From UKL13-3 sp040387195 (lineage in GTDB: Bacteria > Bacteroidota > Bacteroidia > UKL13-3): a DNA stretch of 64,000 bases. Where the stretch lies: contig JAZKEF010000003.1 of NCBI GenBank assembly GCA_040387195.1, positions 62,001 through 126,000 on the forward strand. The letters are read 5' to 3'. How positions within the stretch are numbered: the stretch's first letter is position 1; the number at the start of each line of letters is the position of its first letter. Below the pieces are notes generated by a model. That model did not search any database. It had not been told where the DNA came from and saw only the letters and a list, made by a program, of their open reading frames with translations. A program made the translations under genes and the position numbers. This document shows, in pieces, positions 33,553 through 42,464 of this stretch.

Positions 33553-34749
33553 ATGCATATCAGCAACCGGGAATTATTTCTTCGCCATCAAGGGCAAACC
33601 ACACGGTTTCCTTTATTGCTTGAATTCGAAAAAGCCGAAGGTATTTACCTGATTGACTCATCGGGTAAAAAATACATTGACCTTATATCGGGTATCAGTG
33701 TAAGCAGTCTGGGACATGGAAACGAGGTTGTCAATACTGCAATCAAAACGCAGGTTGATAAATACATGCACCTGATGGTGTATGGTGAATATGTGCAGGC
33801 TCCGCAGGTACAATTAGCTAAACAACTTACTTCCCTCCTGCCCGAATCGCTTAATTGTGTGTACCTGGTAAACTCGGGAGCCGAAGCAACGGATGGTGCT
33901 TTAAAACTTGCCAAACGGTTGACGGGACGCAGTGAGATTGTTGCATTCAAACATGCTTATCATGGCAGCAGTCATGCAGCATTAAGCCTGAACAGTGAAG
34001 AATATTACAAAAATGCCTTTCGCCCATTGTTGCCTGATATCCGTTTTTTAACCAACGGAAACACAGCTGAATTGAATGCAATTACAACACGAACAGCTTG
34101 TGTGATCATAGAAGTAGTGCGCGGTGAAGCTGGTTATATACCAACGGACGAATCCTTTTTAACAGCCTTGCGCAAACGTTGTGATGAGCAGGGTGTATTG
34201 TTGATTTTTGATGAGATCCAAACCGGAATGGGGCGTACCGGAAAAATGTTTGCATTTGAACACAGCGGAGTAATCCCCGATATCTTATTGCTTGGAAAAG
34301 CTCTGGGAGCAGGAATGCCCATTGGTGCTTTTATTACAAGCCACGAAAGGATGATGAACCTTGCGGAAAATCCGATGCTGGGACATATCACCACTTTTGG
34401 CGGGCATCCTGTAATTGCAGCTGCTGCTTTTGCAGGTATTCAGGAACTCCTTGCCCATTCGTGGATAAAGGATGTTGCCGCAAAAGAGGCACTCTTTCGC
34501 AAACTATTGGTGCATCCTGCTATTCATAAGATTGAAGGAAAAGGCCTGATGCTGTCGCTGGAGTTTGAAAGTTTCGATTTCACCAAAACCCTGATTGACG
34601 CCTGCATTGCTGATGGATTGATTACCGATTGGTTCCTGTTTGCCACCAACCGTTTGCGCATCGCCCCCCCTTTGATTATTACCATGGAAGAGATCACTAC
34701 AGCATGTAACATCATTTTAAGCAACATTAAAAAACTCTCTACGCATTAA
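33553..34749 (+). CDS. class III PLP-dependent aminotransferase
   Basis: A 398-residue fold-type I aminotransferase of the acetylornithine/4-aminobutyrate group. Residues LVNSGAEATDGALKLAKRLTG bind the PLP phosphate; FDEIQTGMGRTG (Asp220, Glu221) binds the pyridine nitrogen; Lys249 in LLGKALGAGMPIGAF forms the Schiff base; HITTFGGHPV is the conserved Gly/His turn. The frame is open 53 codons upstream, but that extension runs through intergenic repeats and lacks similarity; MHISNRELFLRHQ is the natural N-terminus. The substrate cannot be decided: no arginine-pathway genes are adjacent. The deoxyhypusine-synthase-like polyamine enzyme upstream is separated by a terminator. Confidence 0.92.
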   Translation: MHISNRELFLRHQGQTTRFPLLLEFEKAEGIYLIDSSGKKYIDLISGISVSSLGHGNEVVNTAIKTQVDKYMHLMVYGEYVQAPQVQLAKQLTSLLPESLNCVYLVNSGAEATDGALKLAKRLTGRSEIVAFKHAYHGSSHAALSLNSEEYYKNAFRPLLPDIRFLTNGNTAELNAITTRTACVIIEVVRGEAGYIPTDESFLTALRKRCDEQGVLLIFDEIQTGMGRTGKMFAFEHSGVIPDILLLGKALGAGMPIGAFITSHERMMNLAENPMLGHITTFGGHPVIAAAAFAGIQELLAHSWIKDVAAKEALFRKLLVHPAIHKIEGKGLMLSLEFESFDFTKTLIDACIADGLITDWFLFATNRLRIAPPLIITMEEITTACNIILSNIKKLSTH

Positions 34750-34793
34750 ACCATCTGTTCATTAAACCATCTTACCCAACAAATACTATAATT

Positions 34794-35690
34794 ATGAAAA
34801 AATTAATAGCCATTACCTTAGTTGCACTCACAGCACTAAGCCTTAGTTTATCTTCTTGTAAGAAGAACGATAAAGACGAACAGGATACGGATGATACCGG
34901 AACCCAAACCCAACATTCGGGTGATGAATCGCTGATGCAGATTGAGTCGGAGAATTCACTCAATGAGGTGAACACTGCCCTTAGCGGTTCTACCTTTGGT
35001 AAAACAGGTGAGATTGCCGGTGCTACCATTGTGGATAGTCCTTCTATAAAAACCATTTTTATTACCTACAACGGAACCAGTGCAGATGGCAAAAGAACAC
35101 GCACGGGCGAAGTAACGGTTCAATTGGTAACTGGCAACAATTGGGGTGAAGCAGGAGCCCAGATCCGTATTACTTACACCAACCTTAAGATTACCCATGT
35201 TGTTACCGGAAAATCGGTTACACTCAACGGCTATCATCTAATTACCAATGTTACGGGTGGCCGTGCATTTATCAGTGCCACCGTTACACATACCGTAAGG
35301 GGAGCCATGCAGGTATCGTTTGACAATACCACTTCACGCAATTGGCAAGTTGCCCGCAGACGTGTTGTGAATAGCAGCAATGGTGCATATGATGTTACCA
35401 TTTCGGGCGATACCACCATTGCCGGATTAACCAATATAGTGATCTGGGGAACCAACCGGTTTGGAAGTGAATTTTATACCCAGATAACACAGCCTATTGT
35501 ATTTAACAGCACTTGTCCGGGCAAACCTGTTTCCGGGGTAAAAAACCACAAAAAACTGGCACGTGAAATTACCGTAACATTTGGTGTGGATGCAAGCGGA
35601 AACCCAGTGAGCGGAACCTGCCCTTATGGATACAAGATTAACTGGACCAATGCACGTAACGTAAATAAGACTGCCGTTATTAGCTATTAG
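34794..35690 (+). CDS. lipoprotein of unknown function
   Basis: A 298-residue protein with a lipoprotein signal (MKKLIAITLVALTALSLSLSSC, lipobox LSSC), followed by a charged linker rich in Lys/Asp/Thr (KKNDKDEQDTDDTGTQTQ), the usual sorting and flexible segment of surface or outer-membrane lipoproteins in Bacteroidota. The remainder is beta-rich with many Thr/Val strands and Asn-Gly turns, and a CPGK...CPYGYKINW pair of cysteines near the end. No recognised domain. Single gene with its own terminator. Confidence 0.78.
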   Translation: MKKLIAITLVALTALSLSLSSCKKNDKDEQDTDDTGTQTQHSGDESLMQIESENSLNEVNTALSGSTFGKTGEIAGATIVDSPSIKTIFITYNGTSADGKRTRTGEVTVQLVTGNNWGEAGAQIRITYTNLKITHVVTGKSVTLNGYHLITNVTGGRAFISATVTHTVRGAMQVSFDNTTSRNWQVARRRVVNSSNGAYDVTISGDTTIAGLTNIVIWGTNRFGSEFYTQITQPIVFNSTCPGKPVSGVKNHKKLAREITVTFGVDASGNPVSGTCPYGYKINWTNARNVNKTAVISY

Positions 35691-35696
35691 TTATTT

Positions 35697-35728
35697 GTTA
35701 TTGGGTTATTGGGTTATTGGGTTATTAA
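35697..35728. repeat. GTTATTGG tandem microsatellite
   Basis: Three exact copies of the 8-mer GTTATTGG (35697-35720) and a fourth with two changes (35721-35728), directly after the lipoprotein stop codon. Short slippage-prone repeat; no function inferred. Confidence 0.85.
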
Positions 35729-35744
35729 GTTGTTTGATATAGAC

Positions 35745-35776
35745 AAATCCCGTGACTGTGGTCACGGGATTTTTTT
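35745..35776 (+). terminator. terminator of the lipoprotein gene
   Basis: Perfect 12-bp stem AAATCCCGTGAC/GTCACGGGATTT with TGTG loop and T7 tail. Confidence 0.9.
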
Positions 35777-35806
35777 ATGTGTGGTCGTGGAGATGTTTTA
35801 TTCGAA

Positions 35807-36060
35807 AGTGAACCGGTTGGCTTTTTTACCGAACTGGTTGGGTCGCGGAGTGAACTAGTTCGCTTTTTTACCGAACTAGTTGGGTTGCGGAAGTGAACCA
35901 GTTGGCTTTTTTACCGAACTAGTTGGGTCGCGGAGTGAACTAGTTCGCTTTTTTACCGAACTAGTTGGGTTGCGGAAGTGAACCAGTTGGCTTTTTTACC
36001 GAACTAGTTGGGTCGCGGAGTGAACTAGTTCGCTTTTTTACCGAACTGGTTGGGTTGCGG
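35807..36060. repeat. array of six 42-bp units (twelve 21-bp half-units) with phased AACYRGTT palindromes
   Basis: Six contiguous 42-bp units begin at 35807, 35849, 35892, 35934, 35977 and 36019, alternating between two types, with one extra A after units 2 and 4. Each unit splits into two related 21-bp halves, each carrying (G)AACYRGTT. The twelve 8-mers start at 35811, 35832, 35853, 35874, 35896, 35917, 35938, 35959, 35981, 36002, 36023 and 36044, so the spacing is 21, 21, 21, 22 repeated. Most are perfect palindromes (AACTAGTT, AACCGGTT). A decayed seventh unit may follow at 36061. The extra bases break any reading frame. Spacing of two helical turns places all sites on one face of the DNA. 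Function unknown. Confidence 0.92.
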
Positions 36061-36208
36061 AGTGTTTTAATTCGGTTTGAAACAGAATACATAATGGATA
36101 AAACACAACTAATTATCAGCCAATTGTGCTTTTTTTTAAGCACAGTCAGCAAAAATCAGAATAAAACAAGGTGCTTAGATGGCGAGTTGACCGGATTGGG
36201 TTTCCTAC
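36061..36208. other. intergenic region between the repeat array and the glycosyltransferase gene
   Basis: It completes a 518-bp gene-free stretch (35691-36208). It contains a weak hairpin TGTGCTT/AAGCACA (36125-36144) around a T loop, which lacks a T tract in the minus direction and is at best a poor terminator for the glycosyltransferase gene. Nothing else is visible. Confidence 0.5.
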
Positions 36209-37243
36209 TTAAATTGGCTTTTTGAGTTGGCTGAAATACTGTTTTTTGCCGATAAAATGTTCGGCAACTACGCTTCCGTGATATACTCCAGAGAAATTCT
36301 CGTTTTTAAAGATCGGCTGTACCTGTTTGCGGAGTTTCCACCACTTGGCAAACTTAAAGAAATAATCGGCATGTGCGCGGTGCACGGCACCACTGTATGC
36401 AGGAAAACCATTGATGAGAAAAAATATGGAACTCAACAAATCCATGCACGACCGGAAAGGAATTAACCAAAGCAAGGTAGGCCATGGCAGGTTTTTGGTG
36501 AGCATGATGAGGTTGTTGCGGAAATTCAGATATGTTTTTTGCGGACTCATTTTATTGAGTGTTCCTCCGCCAACATGGTATACAAATGAGGATGGAACTA
36601 CTTTGAGTTTATAACCCAGCAATTGAATTCTCCAGCACAAATCCACTTCTTCCATATGGGCAAAAAAGTGTTCGTCAAATCCTCCGGCTTCATGAAACAC
36701 ATTGCTGCGAATAAATAAACAAGCACCGGTAGCCCAAAAAATTTCGGCCTCTGTATCGTATTGTCCTTTGTCTTCCTCCAGCACTTCAAACAAGCGTCCC
36801 CTGCAAAACACATAACCCAAACGGTCCATGTAGCCTCCACAGGCACCCGCGTACTCAAAACTCTTTTTGTTTTTATAATCCAGCATTTTGGGCTGGCAGG
36901 CACCCACATTTGATTCACGCTCCATTACCTCAATCACCGGTTCTATCCAATGTTGCGGAACTTCAATATCATTGTTGAGCAATACATAATAGTCGGCCTT
37001 CACATGTTTTAAGGCGTGGTTGTAGCCACCGGCATATCCGTAGTTGGTATCATTCTGCACAATGGTAACCTGCGGAAAGTTGGCACGCACATATGCTACA
37101 GAATCATCGGTAGAGTTGTTATCGGCAACCACAATTTCCAGGTTAGGATAGGTGGATGCACATACGGAAGGCAAAAACTGCTCAAGCAGATTTTTACGGT
37201 TCCAATGAATAATAACAACGGCTACTTTAGGGTACGATTTCAT
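36209..37243 (-). CDS. family 2 glycosyltransferase
   Basis: A 344-residue GT2 (GT-A fold) enzyme. The N-terminus VAVVIIHWNRKNLLEQFLPS, the nucleotide-binding VVADNNSTDDS, the metal-binding LLNNDIEVP, and the later FIRSNVFHEAGGFDEHFFAHMEEVDLCWRI are typical of rhamnosyl/galactofuranosyl-transferase-like GT2 proteins (WbbL type). The C-terminal region (about 240-300) is hydrophobic and may contact the membrane. It probably acts in surface polysaccharide synthesis, but it stands alone, without a polysaccharide cluster, so the acceptor is unknown. 15 bp separate it from the small membrane protein gene upstream. Confidence 0.92.
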   Translation of the reverse strand: MKSYPKVAVVIIHWNRKNLLEQFLPSVCASTYPNLEIVVADNNSTDDSVAYVRANFPQVTIVQNDTNYGYAGGYNHALKHVKADYYVLLNNDIEVPQHWIEPVIEVMERESNVGACQPKMLDYKNKKSFEYAGACGGYMDRLGYVFCRGRLFEVLEEDKGQYDTEAEIFWATGACLFIRSNVFHEAGGFDEHFFAHMEEVDLCWRIQLLGYKLKVVPSSFVYHVGGGTLNKMSPQKTYLNFRNNLIMLTKNLPWPTLLWLIPFRSCMDLLSSIFFLINGFPAYSGAVHRAHADYFFKFAKWWKLRKQVQPIFKNENFSGVYHGSVVAEHFIGKKQYFSQLKKPI

Positions 37244-37258
37244 AACTTGGTGTGCGAG

Positions 37259-37618
37259 TTAGCTTTTATACGGCACAAAAACAAAACTCGCAATGGTGGC
37301 CGTAAGCAGCATAATGCACATAAACTTCTTCGGGTCCTTATAGGTGCGGATGAATTCTGCTTTTTTATGCTCAAGCACCAATTGGCGGTCAACCATTTCT
37401 TCCAGCGTGGTAGCATAGATGCTGTAGGTAGCAGCATGGTCATTCTTTTCTAAAATCAACTCTCCCATTTTTACTTCATGCTCGGTGGCAATAAAAACAG
37501 GATATTGGGTGAACCCTTCTGCGATCATATCAGCCGAAACATCTTTAATCATTTCGTCATAGATCTTAAGGTCGACTTTCAACTCTTCAATTAACTTGTT
37601 AAAATCTTCTTCTGTCAT
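37259..37618 (-). CDS. small conserved-looking membrane protein of unknown function
   Basis: A 119-residue protein: a charged helical cytoplasmic region (about residues 1-97, e.g. EEDFNKLIEELKVDLKIYDEMI and EEMVDRQLVLEHKKAEFIRT) followed by one C-terminal transmembrane helix (FMCIMLLTATIASFVFV) and a short end PYKS. This is a tail-anchored topology. I recognise no family. It lies between rlmD and the glycosyltransferase gene with gaps of only 23 and 15 bp, so all three are likely one transcript. Confidence 0.75.
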   Translation of the reverse strand: MTEEDFNKLIEELKVDLKIYDEMIKDVSADMIAEGFTQYPVFIATEHEVKMGELILEKNDHAATYSIYATTLEEMVDRQLVLEHKKAEFIRTYKDPKKFMCIMLLTATIASFVFVPYKS

Positions 37619-37641
37619 TGTTGTATTCTTTCTATAACATA

Positions 37642-39054
37642 TTATCTACGCAACTCGAGCAACGCTACATTTTCAACATGGTGGGTATGCGGAAACATAT
37701 CCACGGGTTGAACTTTGGTTACTTCATACAGTTCCTGCATCAGTGCAATATCGCGGGCTTGTGTTGCGGGGTTGCAACTTACATATACAATTTTAGCAGG
37801 AGCCACTTCCATCAGTTTCTGAATTACTTTTTCGTCCATACCGGCTCTTGGCGGATCAGAAATCACCACATCGGGTTTTCCGTGACGGGCAATTAACTCA
37901 TCATTGAGCACATCTTTCATATCGCCCGCATAAAAATGGGTATTGGTATTCTCATTCAATGCAGCATTATGTCTGGCATCAACGATAGCCTGTTCTACAT
38001 ACTCAATCCCCACCACCTGCGCAGCCTGCTCGGCAACATATAACGCAATTGTTCCAACACCCGTATACAAATCATATACATTCTCCGATCCTGTAAGTCC
38101 GGCAAAATCCCTTGTTACATTATACAGGTTAATGGTTTGGTCGGTATTGGTTTGAAAGAAGGATTTGGCTCCAATGTGAAATACGGTATCACCCAAACGT
38201 TCCACCAAATGGTCCTTTCCGGCAAATACATGAACAGGTAGATCGTGAATGGTATCATTCATTTTACCATTGATTACGTATAATAGCGAAGTAATTTGCG
38301 GAAACAATTGCTGCACATGCGTCATCAACGGTATGATCTTATCCTGGTCATCTTCTTTAAAGATAACCACAACCATCCACTCTCCGGTTGAAGCATTGCG
38401 GATAATAATATTGCGCATGAAACCTTCCTGTGAATGTGCATTGTGAAAGGTATGTCCGGCCTGAATAGCAAAATCACGAATGGCTAATCGGATTTGATTT
38501 GACGGATCGGGTTGGTGGTAACAATGGTCGATATCCAGCACTTTATCAAAACGGCCTGGAACGTGGAAGCCCAATCCCTTGTGTTCCGATTCCGTCATTT
38601 GTTCTTTATCCGATACTTCATTCAGCCACTTGCGGTCGGTAAAAGAGTATTCCAGTTTATTACGGTAACCCTGTGTTTTAGCCGATCCTACAATGGGCAA
38701 AAAAGGCGGGAACGGAAATTTGCCGATGCGTTCAAATGCATCGAGCACCTGTTGGTTCTTAAAACGCAGTTGCGCCTCATAACTCATTTGTTGCCATTTG
38801 CATCCTCCGCAAATCCCGAAGTGGGAACAAAAAGGTTCAACCCTATCCGGTGAAGGGGTAATGATTTTTTCGACCTTACCGAAATTCACTTTTTTACGGG
38901 AAGAAGTAACACGCAGATCAACCACATCACCCGGTACGGCATAATCCACCAATACCACTTTTTCGTCTTGCCGGGCTACACTTTTCCCTTCACTCCCCGC
39001 ATTGGTAATAGGAATATTTGATAATACGTATTGTTTAAATTTGCTTTTTCGCAT
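37642..39054 (-). CDS. rlmD: 23S rRNA (uracil-5-)-methyltransferase, RlmD/RumA family
   Basis: A 470-residue SAM-dependent RNA m5U methyltransferase. An N-terminal TRAM domain (about residues 10-65) is followed by the [4Fe-4S] ligands Cys76, Cys82 and Cys85 (CSHFGICGGCKWQQ) and a later cysteine in DIDHCYHQ. The methyltransferase core contains FFQTNTDQT, VYDLYTGVGTIALYVAEQA, ISDPPRAGMDEKV and the catalytic cysteine in VYVSCNPATQARD. The target is most likely U1939 of 23S rRNA, but the family also includes RlmC, so position specificity is inferred. Confidence 0.93.
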   Translation of the reverse strand: MRKSKFKQYVLSNIPITNAGSEGKSVARQDEKVVLVDYAVPGDVVDLRVTSSRKKVNFGKVEKIITPSPDRVEPFCSHFGICGGCKWQQMSYEAQLRFKNQQVLDAFERIGKFPFPPFLPIVGSAKTQGYRNKLEYSFTDRKWLNEVSDKEQMTESEHKGLGFHVPGRFDKVLDIDHCYHQPDPSNQIRLAIRDFAIQAGHTFHNAHSQEGFMRNIIIRNASTGEWMVVVIFKEDDQDKIIPLMTHVQQLFPQITSLLYVINGKMNDTIHDLPVHVFAGKDHLVERLGDTVFHIGAKSFFQTNTDQTINLYNVTRDFAGLTGSENVYDLYTGVGTIALYVAEQAAQVVGIEYVEQAIVDARHNAALNENTNTHFYAGDMKDVLNDELIARHGKPDVVISDPPRAGMDEKVIQKLMEVAPAKIVYVSCNPATQARDIALMQELYEVTKVQPVDMFPHTHHVENVALLELRR

Positions 39055-39146
39055 GATGATTAGAGTCCCCGCTGAGGTAATAATAAGCTGCGAAAATAAG
39101 GCTAATTCCTGAGGTAAGGAAACGAGAGTTTAACGGGTTGAGCTCC

Positions 39147-40163
39147 TCAGATAACATTTACTTCGGGAGTAATGATCACCCCGAACTTTTCAAACACACT
39201 GTGCTGGATATCCATTGCCAACTGCCAGATCTCCTTACCGGTGGCTCCTCCGTAGTTCACCAGTACAAGTGCCTGATCTTTATGCGATCCGGTGTGACCA
39301 ACATGTTTGCCTTTCCAGCCACATTGTTCAATCATCCAACCTGCAGCAACCTTGGTGTACCCTTCGGTTGCAGGGTAGCCTACCGCTTCTGGGAAACGTT
39401 GTTTAAGCTCAGCAAACTGAGCATTCGGAATTTCAGGATTTTTGAAAAAACTGCCCGCATTCCCCAATACCTTAGGATCGGGCAACTTGGTTGAGCGGAT
39501 CTCAATAACCGCATCGCTGATAGTTTTTACAGAAGGTTCGACCACTCCGTTTTTTTGCAGGGTTTGTTGTATGGCTCCGTAGGTAGTATTGAACGAAGGC
39601 TTTTTACTCAATTTATAGGTAACGGAAAAGATAATATACTTCCCTTTAGCTTCCTGCTTAAAGATACTTTCGCGGTATCCGAATTTACATTCTGCATGGC
39701 TAAATGTTTTGATAGTTCCACCATCCAGTTCAATCGCTTCCAAAGAATCGAACGTATGTTTTATTTCTACTCCGTATGCTCCGATATTTTGCATAGGTGA
39801 AGCACCCACGCAACCGGGTATCAGCGAAAGGTTCTCCAATCCTCCGTATCCTTTCTCAATCGTCCATAGCACCAAATCATGCCATACCTCTCCTGCCATG
39901 GCTTTTACCCATACATAATCATCATTTTCGGCAACGATCGAAATTCCTTTGATCGAAATTTTGATGACCATTCCATCCACATCCTGGGTGAGCAACATAT
40001 TGCTTCCTCCACCCAAAACCAGTACCTTCCTATCCTTGAGGTTAAAATTAATGCACAGCACTTCCAACTCCTCCTGCGATTTTATTTCGACAAATTCCTT
40101 CGCTCTGGCTTCTATACCAAAGGTGTTGAGGAATTTTAGGGATACGTTTTGTTGTATGTTCAT
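39147..40163 (-). CDS. murB: UDP-N-acetylenolpyruvoylglucosamine reductase
   Basis: A 338-residue FAD enzyme that reduces UDP-GlcNAc-enolpyruvate to UDP-MurNAc with NADPH. Motifs: NTFGIEARAKEFVEI at the N-terminus, the FAD loop VLGGGSNMLLTQDVDG, SLIPGCVGASPMQNIGAYGVEI, FGYRESIF, GNAGSFFKNPEI with the catalytic serine, and AAGWMIEQCGWKG. The length and the FFKNP motif fit type I MurB of E. coli kind. I use the ATG at 40163; an in-frame TTG three codons upstream is less likely. It diverges from the sulfatase gene. Confidence 0.96.
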   Translation of the reverse strand: MNIQQNVSLKFLNTFGIEARAKEFVEIKSQEELEVLCINFNLKDRKVLVLGGGSNMLLTQDVDGMVIKISIKGISIVAENDDYVWVKAMAGEVWHDLVLWTIEKGYGGLENLSLIPGCVGASPMQNIGAYGVEIKHTFDSLEAIELDGGTIKTFSHAECKFGYRESIFKQEAKGKYIIFSVTYKLSKKPSFNTTYGAIQQTLQKNGVVEPSVKTISDAVIEIRSTKLPDPKVLGNAGSFFKNPEIPNAQFAELKQRFPEAVGYPATEGYTKVAAGWMIEQCGWKGKHVGHTGSHKDQALVLVNYGGATGKEIWQLAMDIQHSVFEKFGVIITPEVNVI

Positions 40164-40234
40164 CGCAGGCAAATAAACAAATAGGTTTCAAAATTCCATG
40201 ATGTATTTGCAAATAGTATATTCGTCCGCAGAAA

Positions 40235-42091
40235 GTGAATTTAACCAATATACATATCCTCCTTAAACGGCTGTTTTGGGTATACATACTCTACACCTTA
40301 AGTCGGGTTGTTTTTTTTGTGGTGAACTTTTCTTTCCTGCAGCAGTTTCATGCAACCGAAATAGTTGGTTCCTTTCTGGTAGGTTTACGTTTTGATACCA
40401 CAGCCATCATCTATACCAATGGGGTATTTATCCTCTTACATATCCTGCCCCATCCTTTCCGCAGCCATAGCCTTTATCAAAAAATACTTAAATGGCTATT
40501 CATAATCGTAAACAGCCTTGCTTTATTGCTCAACCTGATTGATGCCGGTTATTACCAGTTCAGTGGAAAACGAAGCGGAGCCGAATTGCTCAGTATGCGA
40601 AAAGATATTAGCGATCAGGGGGTACAGTATATCAAGGATTATTGGTACTTAGCACTGTTGTTAGTCGGAACGATATGGATCCTGTTCCGGGTTTATCCAA
40701 AATATCCAACCACCAAACAACCGCTCAAAATATCTTACCTGATGGAAAGTATCCTTTTTATAGGATGCTGCGGATTGATGATTTTAGGGGCAAGAGGGAG
40801 TATTGGTCTTAAACCTCTGAATACGCTTGACGCGGCACGATTAACCCAACCCGGATTGGCAGCATTAACGCTCAATACTCCTTTTCAATTTATCATGACG
40901 GTACAGCAAACAGGAGTTGCTGAAAAAAGATACATGAGCATCAAGGCAGCTGCTTCCCGCTTTAATTTTATGCACCTGAATCCGGATGCTCAACCAACAC
41001 GTAAAAATATTGTTCTGATTATTGTAGAGAGTTTAGGAAAAGAATATGTTGGATTGTATAACAATGGTAAAGGGTACACTCCATTTCTGGATTCACTTGC
41101 ACACTACAGCACAGTATACCAACATGCATATGCAAACGGCAAACGTTCCATTGAAGGGATTCCGGCCATTGTAGCAGCCATGCCTTCGCTGATGGATAAT
41201 GACTACATGAACAGTTATTACCAATCGAATGCGCTGGAAAGTACCGGTGGTTTGCTTCAGGCTATTGGTTATCAAACATCCTTTTACCATGGTGGAAAAA
41301 ACGGAACCATGAGTTTTGATAATTTTATTTCGGCTACAAAGGCTGGTACGTATTATGGAGCGAATGAATATCCGGATCCGAAAGATAATGATGGCAACTG
41401 GGGTGTTTATGACGAACCTTATCTTCAATACTTCAGCCGGCAGCTCGACAAGGGTTCGAAACCATTTTTCAGTACGGTGTTTACCCTTTCTTCTCACCAT
41501 CCTTATAATATTCCTGAAGCGCAAAAGGGCTTATTTCCGGAAGGCTCATTGCCTATTCATAAAACAATACGTTATGTGGATTTTGCCCTGAAACGCTTTT
41601 TTGAAACTGCGCAACAATCGCCCTGGTACGAGAATACTGTTTTTATTATTACAGCCGATCACTCTTCTACCAACGAACAAGCCAATTATGCAAGCATGGA
41701 AGGAATGTACAGAATACCCCTCTTGGTATTTGACCCAACACATCCTGTTGTGCAGCTCATCTCCAAAACTACCCAGCAAATTGACCTGATGCCACAAATA
41801 CTAAACATTGCAGGATATGGTAAACCTTACTTTTCTTTCGGATTGTCATCATCAGATTCAAACGGGTTTGCTATTCAATACATCAACAATGTGTACCAGT
41901 TTATCCAGCATCCGTATGTGCTGCAATTTGATGGGGATAAGACCGTACATTTTTACAAACTCAACAACAAGGATGTGTTGGAGGAGTGTAATGAAGCTGA
42001 CCGCAGAATGGTAATGGAAAATTCGGTGAAGGCGTTTATACAACAATACAATGCTGCATTAATTCACAACCAAACATCCTTGCAGCGTTAG
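40235..42091 (+). CDS. LtaS-like membrane sulfatase / phosphoglycerol transferase family protein
   Basis: A 618-residue inner-membrane protein. The N-terminal third has about five transmembrane helices (for example VYILYTLSRVVFFVVNFSF and IVNSLALLLNLIDAGYYQF). The extracytoplasmic alkaline-phosphatase/sulfatase-fold domain has IVLIIVESLGKEYVGLYN (first metal site), the nucleophile region NGKRSIEGIPAIVAAMPSL, FSTVFTLSSHHPYNIP and FIITADHSS (metal ligands). Such enzymes transfer phosphoglycerol or phosphoethanolamine to envelope glycans or lipids; the exact substrate is unknown. The start is a GTG at 40235, 10 nt after a -7-like TATATTCG (40217-40224). Its end overlaps the convergent YjbR gene by 4 bp. 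Confidence 0.92.
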   Translation: MNLTNIHILLKRLFWVYILYTLSRVVFFVVNFSFLQQFHATEIVGSFLVGLRFDTTAIIYTNGVFILLHILPHPFRSHSLYQKILKWLFIIVNSLALLLNLIDAGYYQFSGKRSGAELLSMRKDISDQGVQYIKDYWYLALLLVGTIWILFRVYPKYPTTKQPLKISYLMESILFIGCCGLMILGARGSIGLKPLNTLDAARLTQPGLAALTLNTPFQFIMTVQQTGVAEKRYMSIKAAASRFNFMHLNPDAQPTRKNIVLIIVESLGKEYVGLYNNGKGYTPFLDSLAHYSTVYQHAYANGKRSIEGIPAIVAAMPSLMDNDYMNSYYQSNALESTGGLLQAIGYQTSFYHGGKNGTMSFDNFISATKAGTYYGANEYPDPKDNDGNWGVYDEPYLQYFSRQLDKGSKPFFSTVFTLSSHHPYNIPEAQKGLFPEGSLPIHKTIRYVDFALKRFFETAQQSPWYENTVFIITADHSSTNEQANYASMEGMYRIPLLVFDPTHPVVQLISKTTQQIDLMPQILNIAGYGKPYFSFGLSSSDSNGFAIQYINNVYQFIQHPYVLQFDGDKTVHFYKLNNKDVLEECNEADRRMVMENSVKAFIQQYNAALIHNQTSLQR

Positions 42092-42432
42092 AGTGTTTCC
42101 CGTATTTTTTTAGGCAAACTTTTCACCACAAGCTGATACGAATCCGATACCATTTGGAGTAGGAGTGTGTCGTCCACATCTTCATTAAACGATACGGTAT
42201 TCCAGTGCACCTTACTCATGTGATAGCCGGGCTGAACGGCACCGAATGTTGCTCTGTATTCTACTGCTTTTTCGGGGTCGCATTTCAGGTTTACGGAAAC
42301 GGGATTCGACAGGGAGGTAAGTGCAAACATTTTGCCTGCAACTTTAAATACGAGCGTATCATTGTCGAAAGGAAATTCTTCGGTAACTGCCGACAGATTG
42401 ATACAAAAGTCTCTGAGTTGTTCAATATGCAT
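42088..42432 (-). CDS. MmcQ/YjbR family protein
   Basis: A 114-residue protein with the YjbR/CyaY-like fold: EEFPFDNDTLVFKVAGKMFAL, VNLKCDPEKAVEYRATFGAVQPGYHMSK in part, and WNTVSFNEDVDDTLLLQMVSDSYQLV. Members are described as putative DNA-binding proteins (double-wing motif), but the biochemical role is unclear. It is 32 bp downstream of exbD on the same strand and may share its transcript without a functional link. Confidence 0.92.
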   Translation of the reverse strand: MHIEQLRDFCINLSAVTEEFPFDNDTLVFKVAGKMFALTSLSNPVSVNLKCDPEKAVEYRATFGAVQPGYHMSKVHWNTVSFNEDVDDTLLLQMVSDSYQLVVKSLPKKIRETL

Positions 42433-42464
42433 ATCTCAAATGTATGCAGGAATTTGGTGATTGG

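Noticed and set aside
35807..36060. CRISPR array
   Set aside because: There are no unique spacers: all of the sequence belongs to the repeat, the half-unit is 21 bp, and no cas genes are in the window.
36125..36144. Terminator of the glycosyltransferase gene
   Set aside because: The hairpin loop is the T run itself, and no T tract follows on the minus strand.
35965..36225. An 86-codon frame running through the repeat array, encoding heptad-like repeats (TELVG, SELVR)
   Set aside because: The single-base insertions after units 2 and 4 shift the frame and create stops; the frame starts at a TTG inside the array and has no conserved features outside it. Kept only as an alternative origin for the array.
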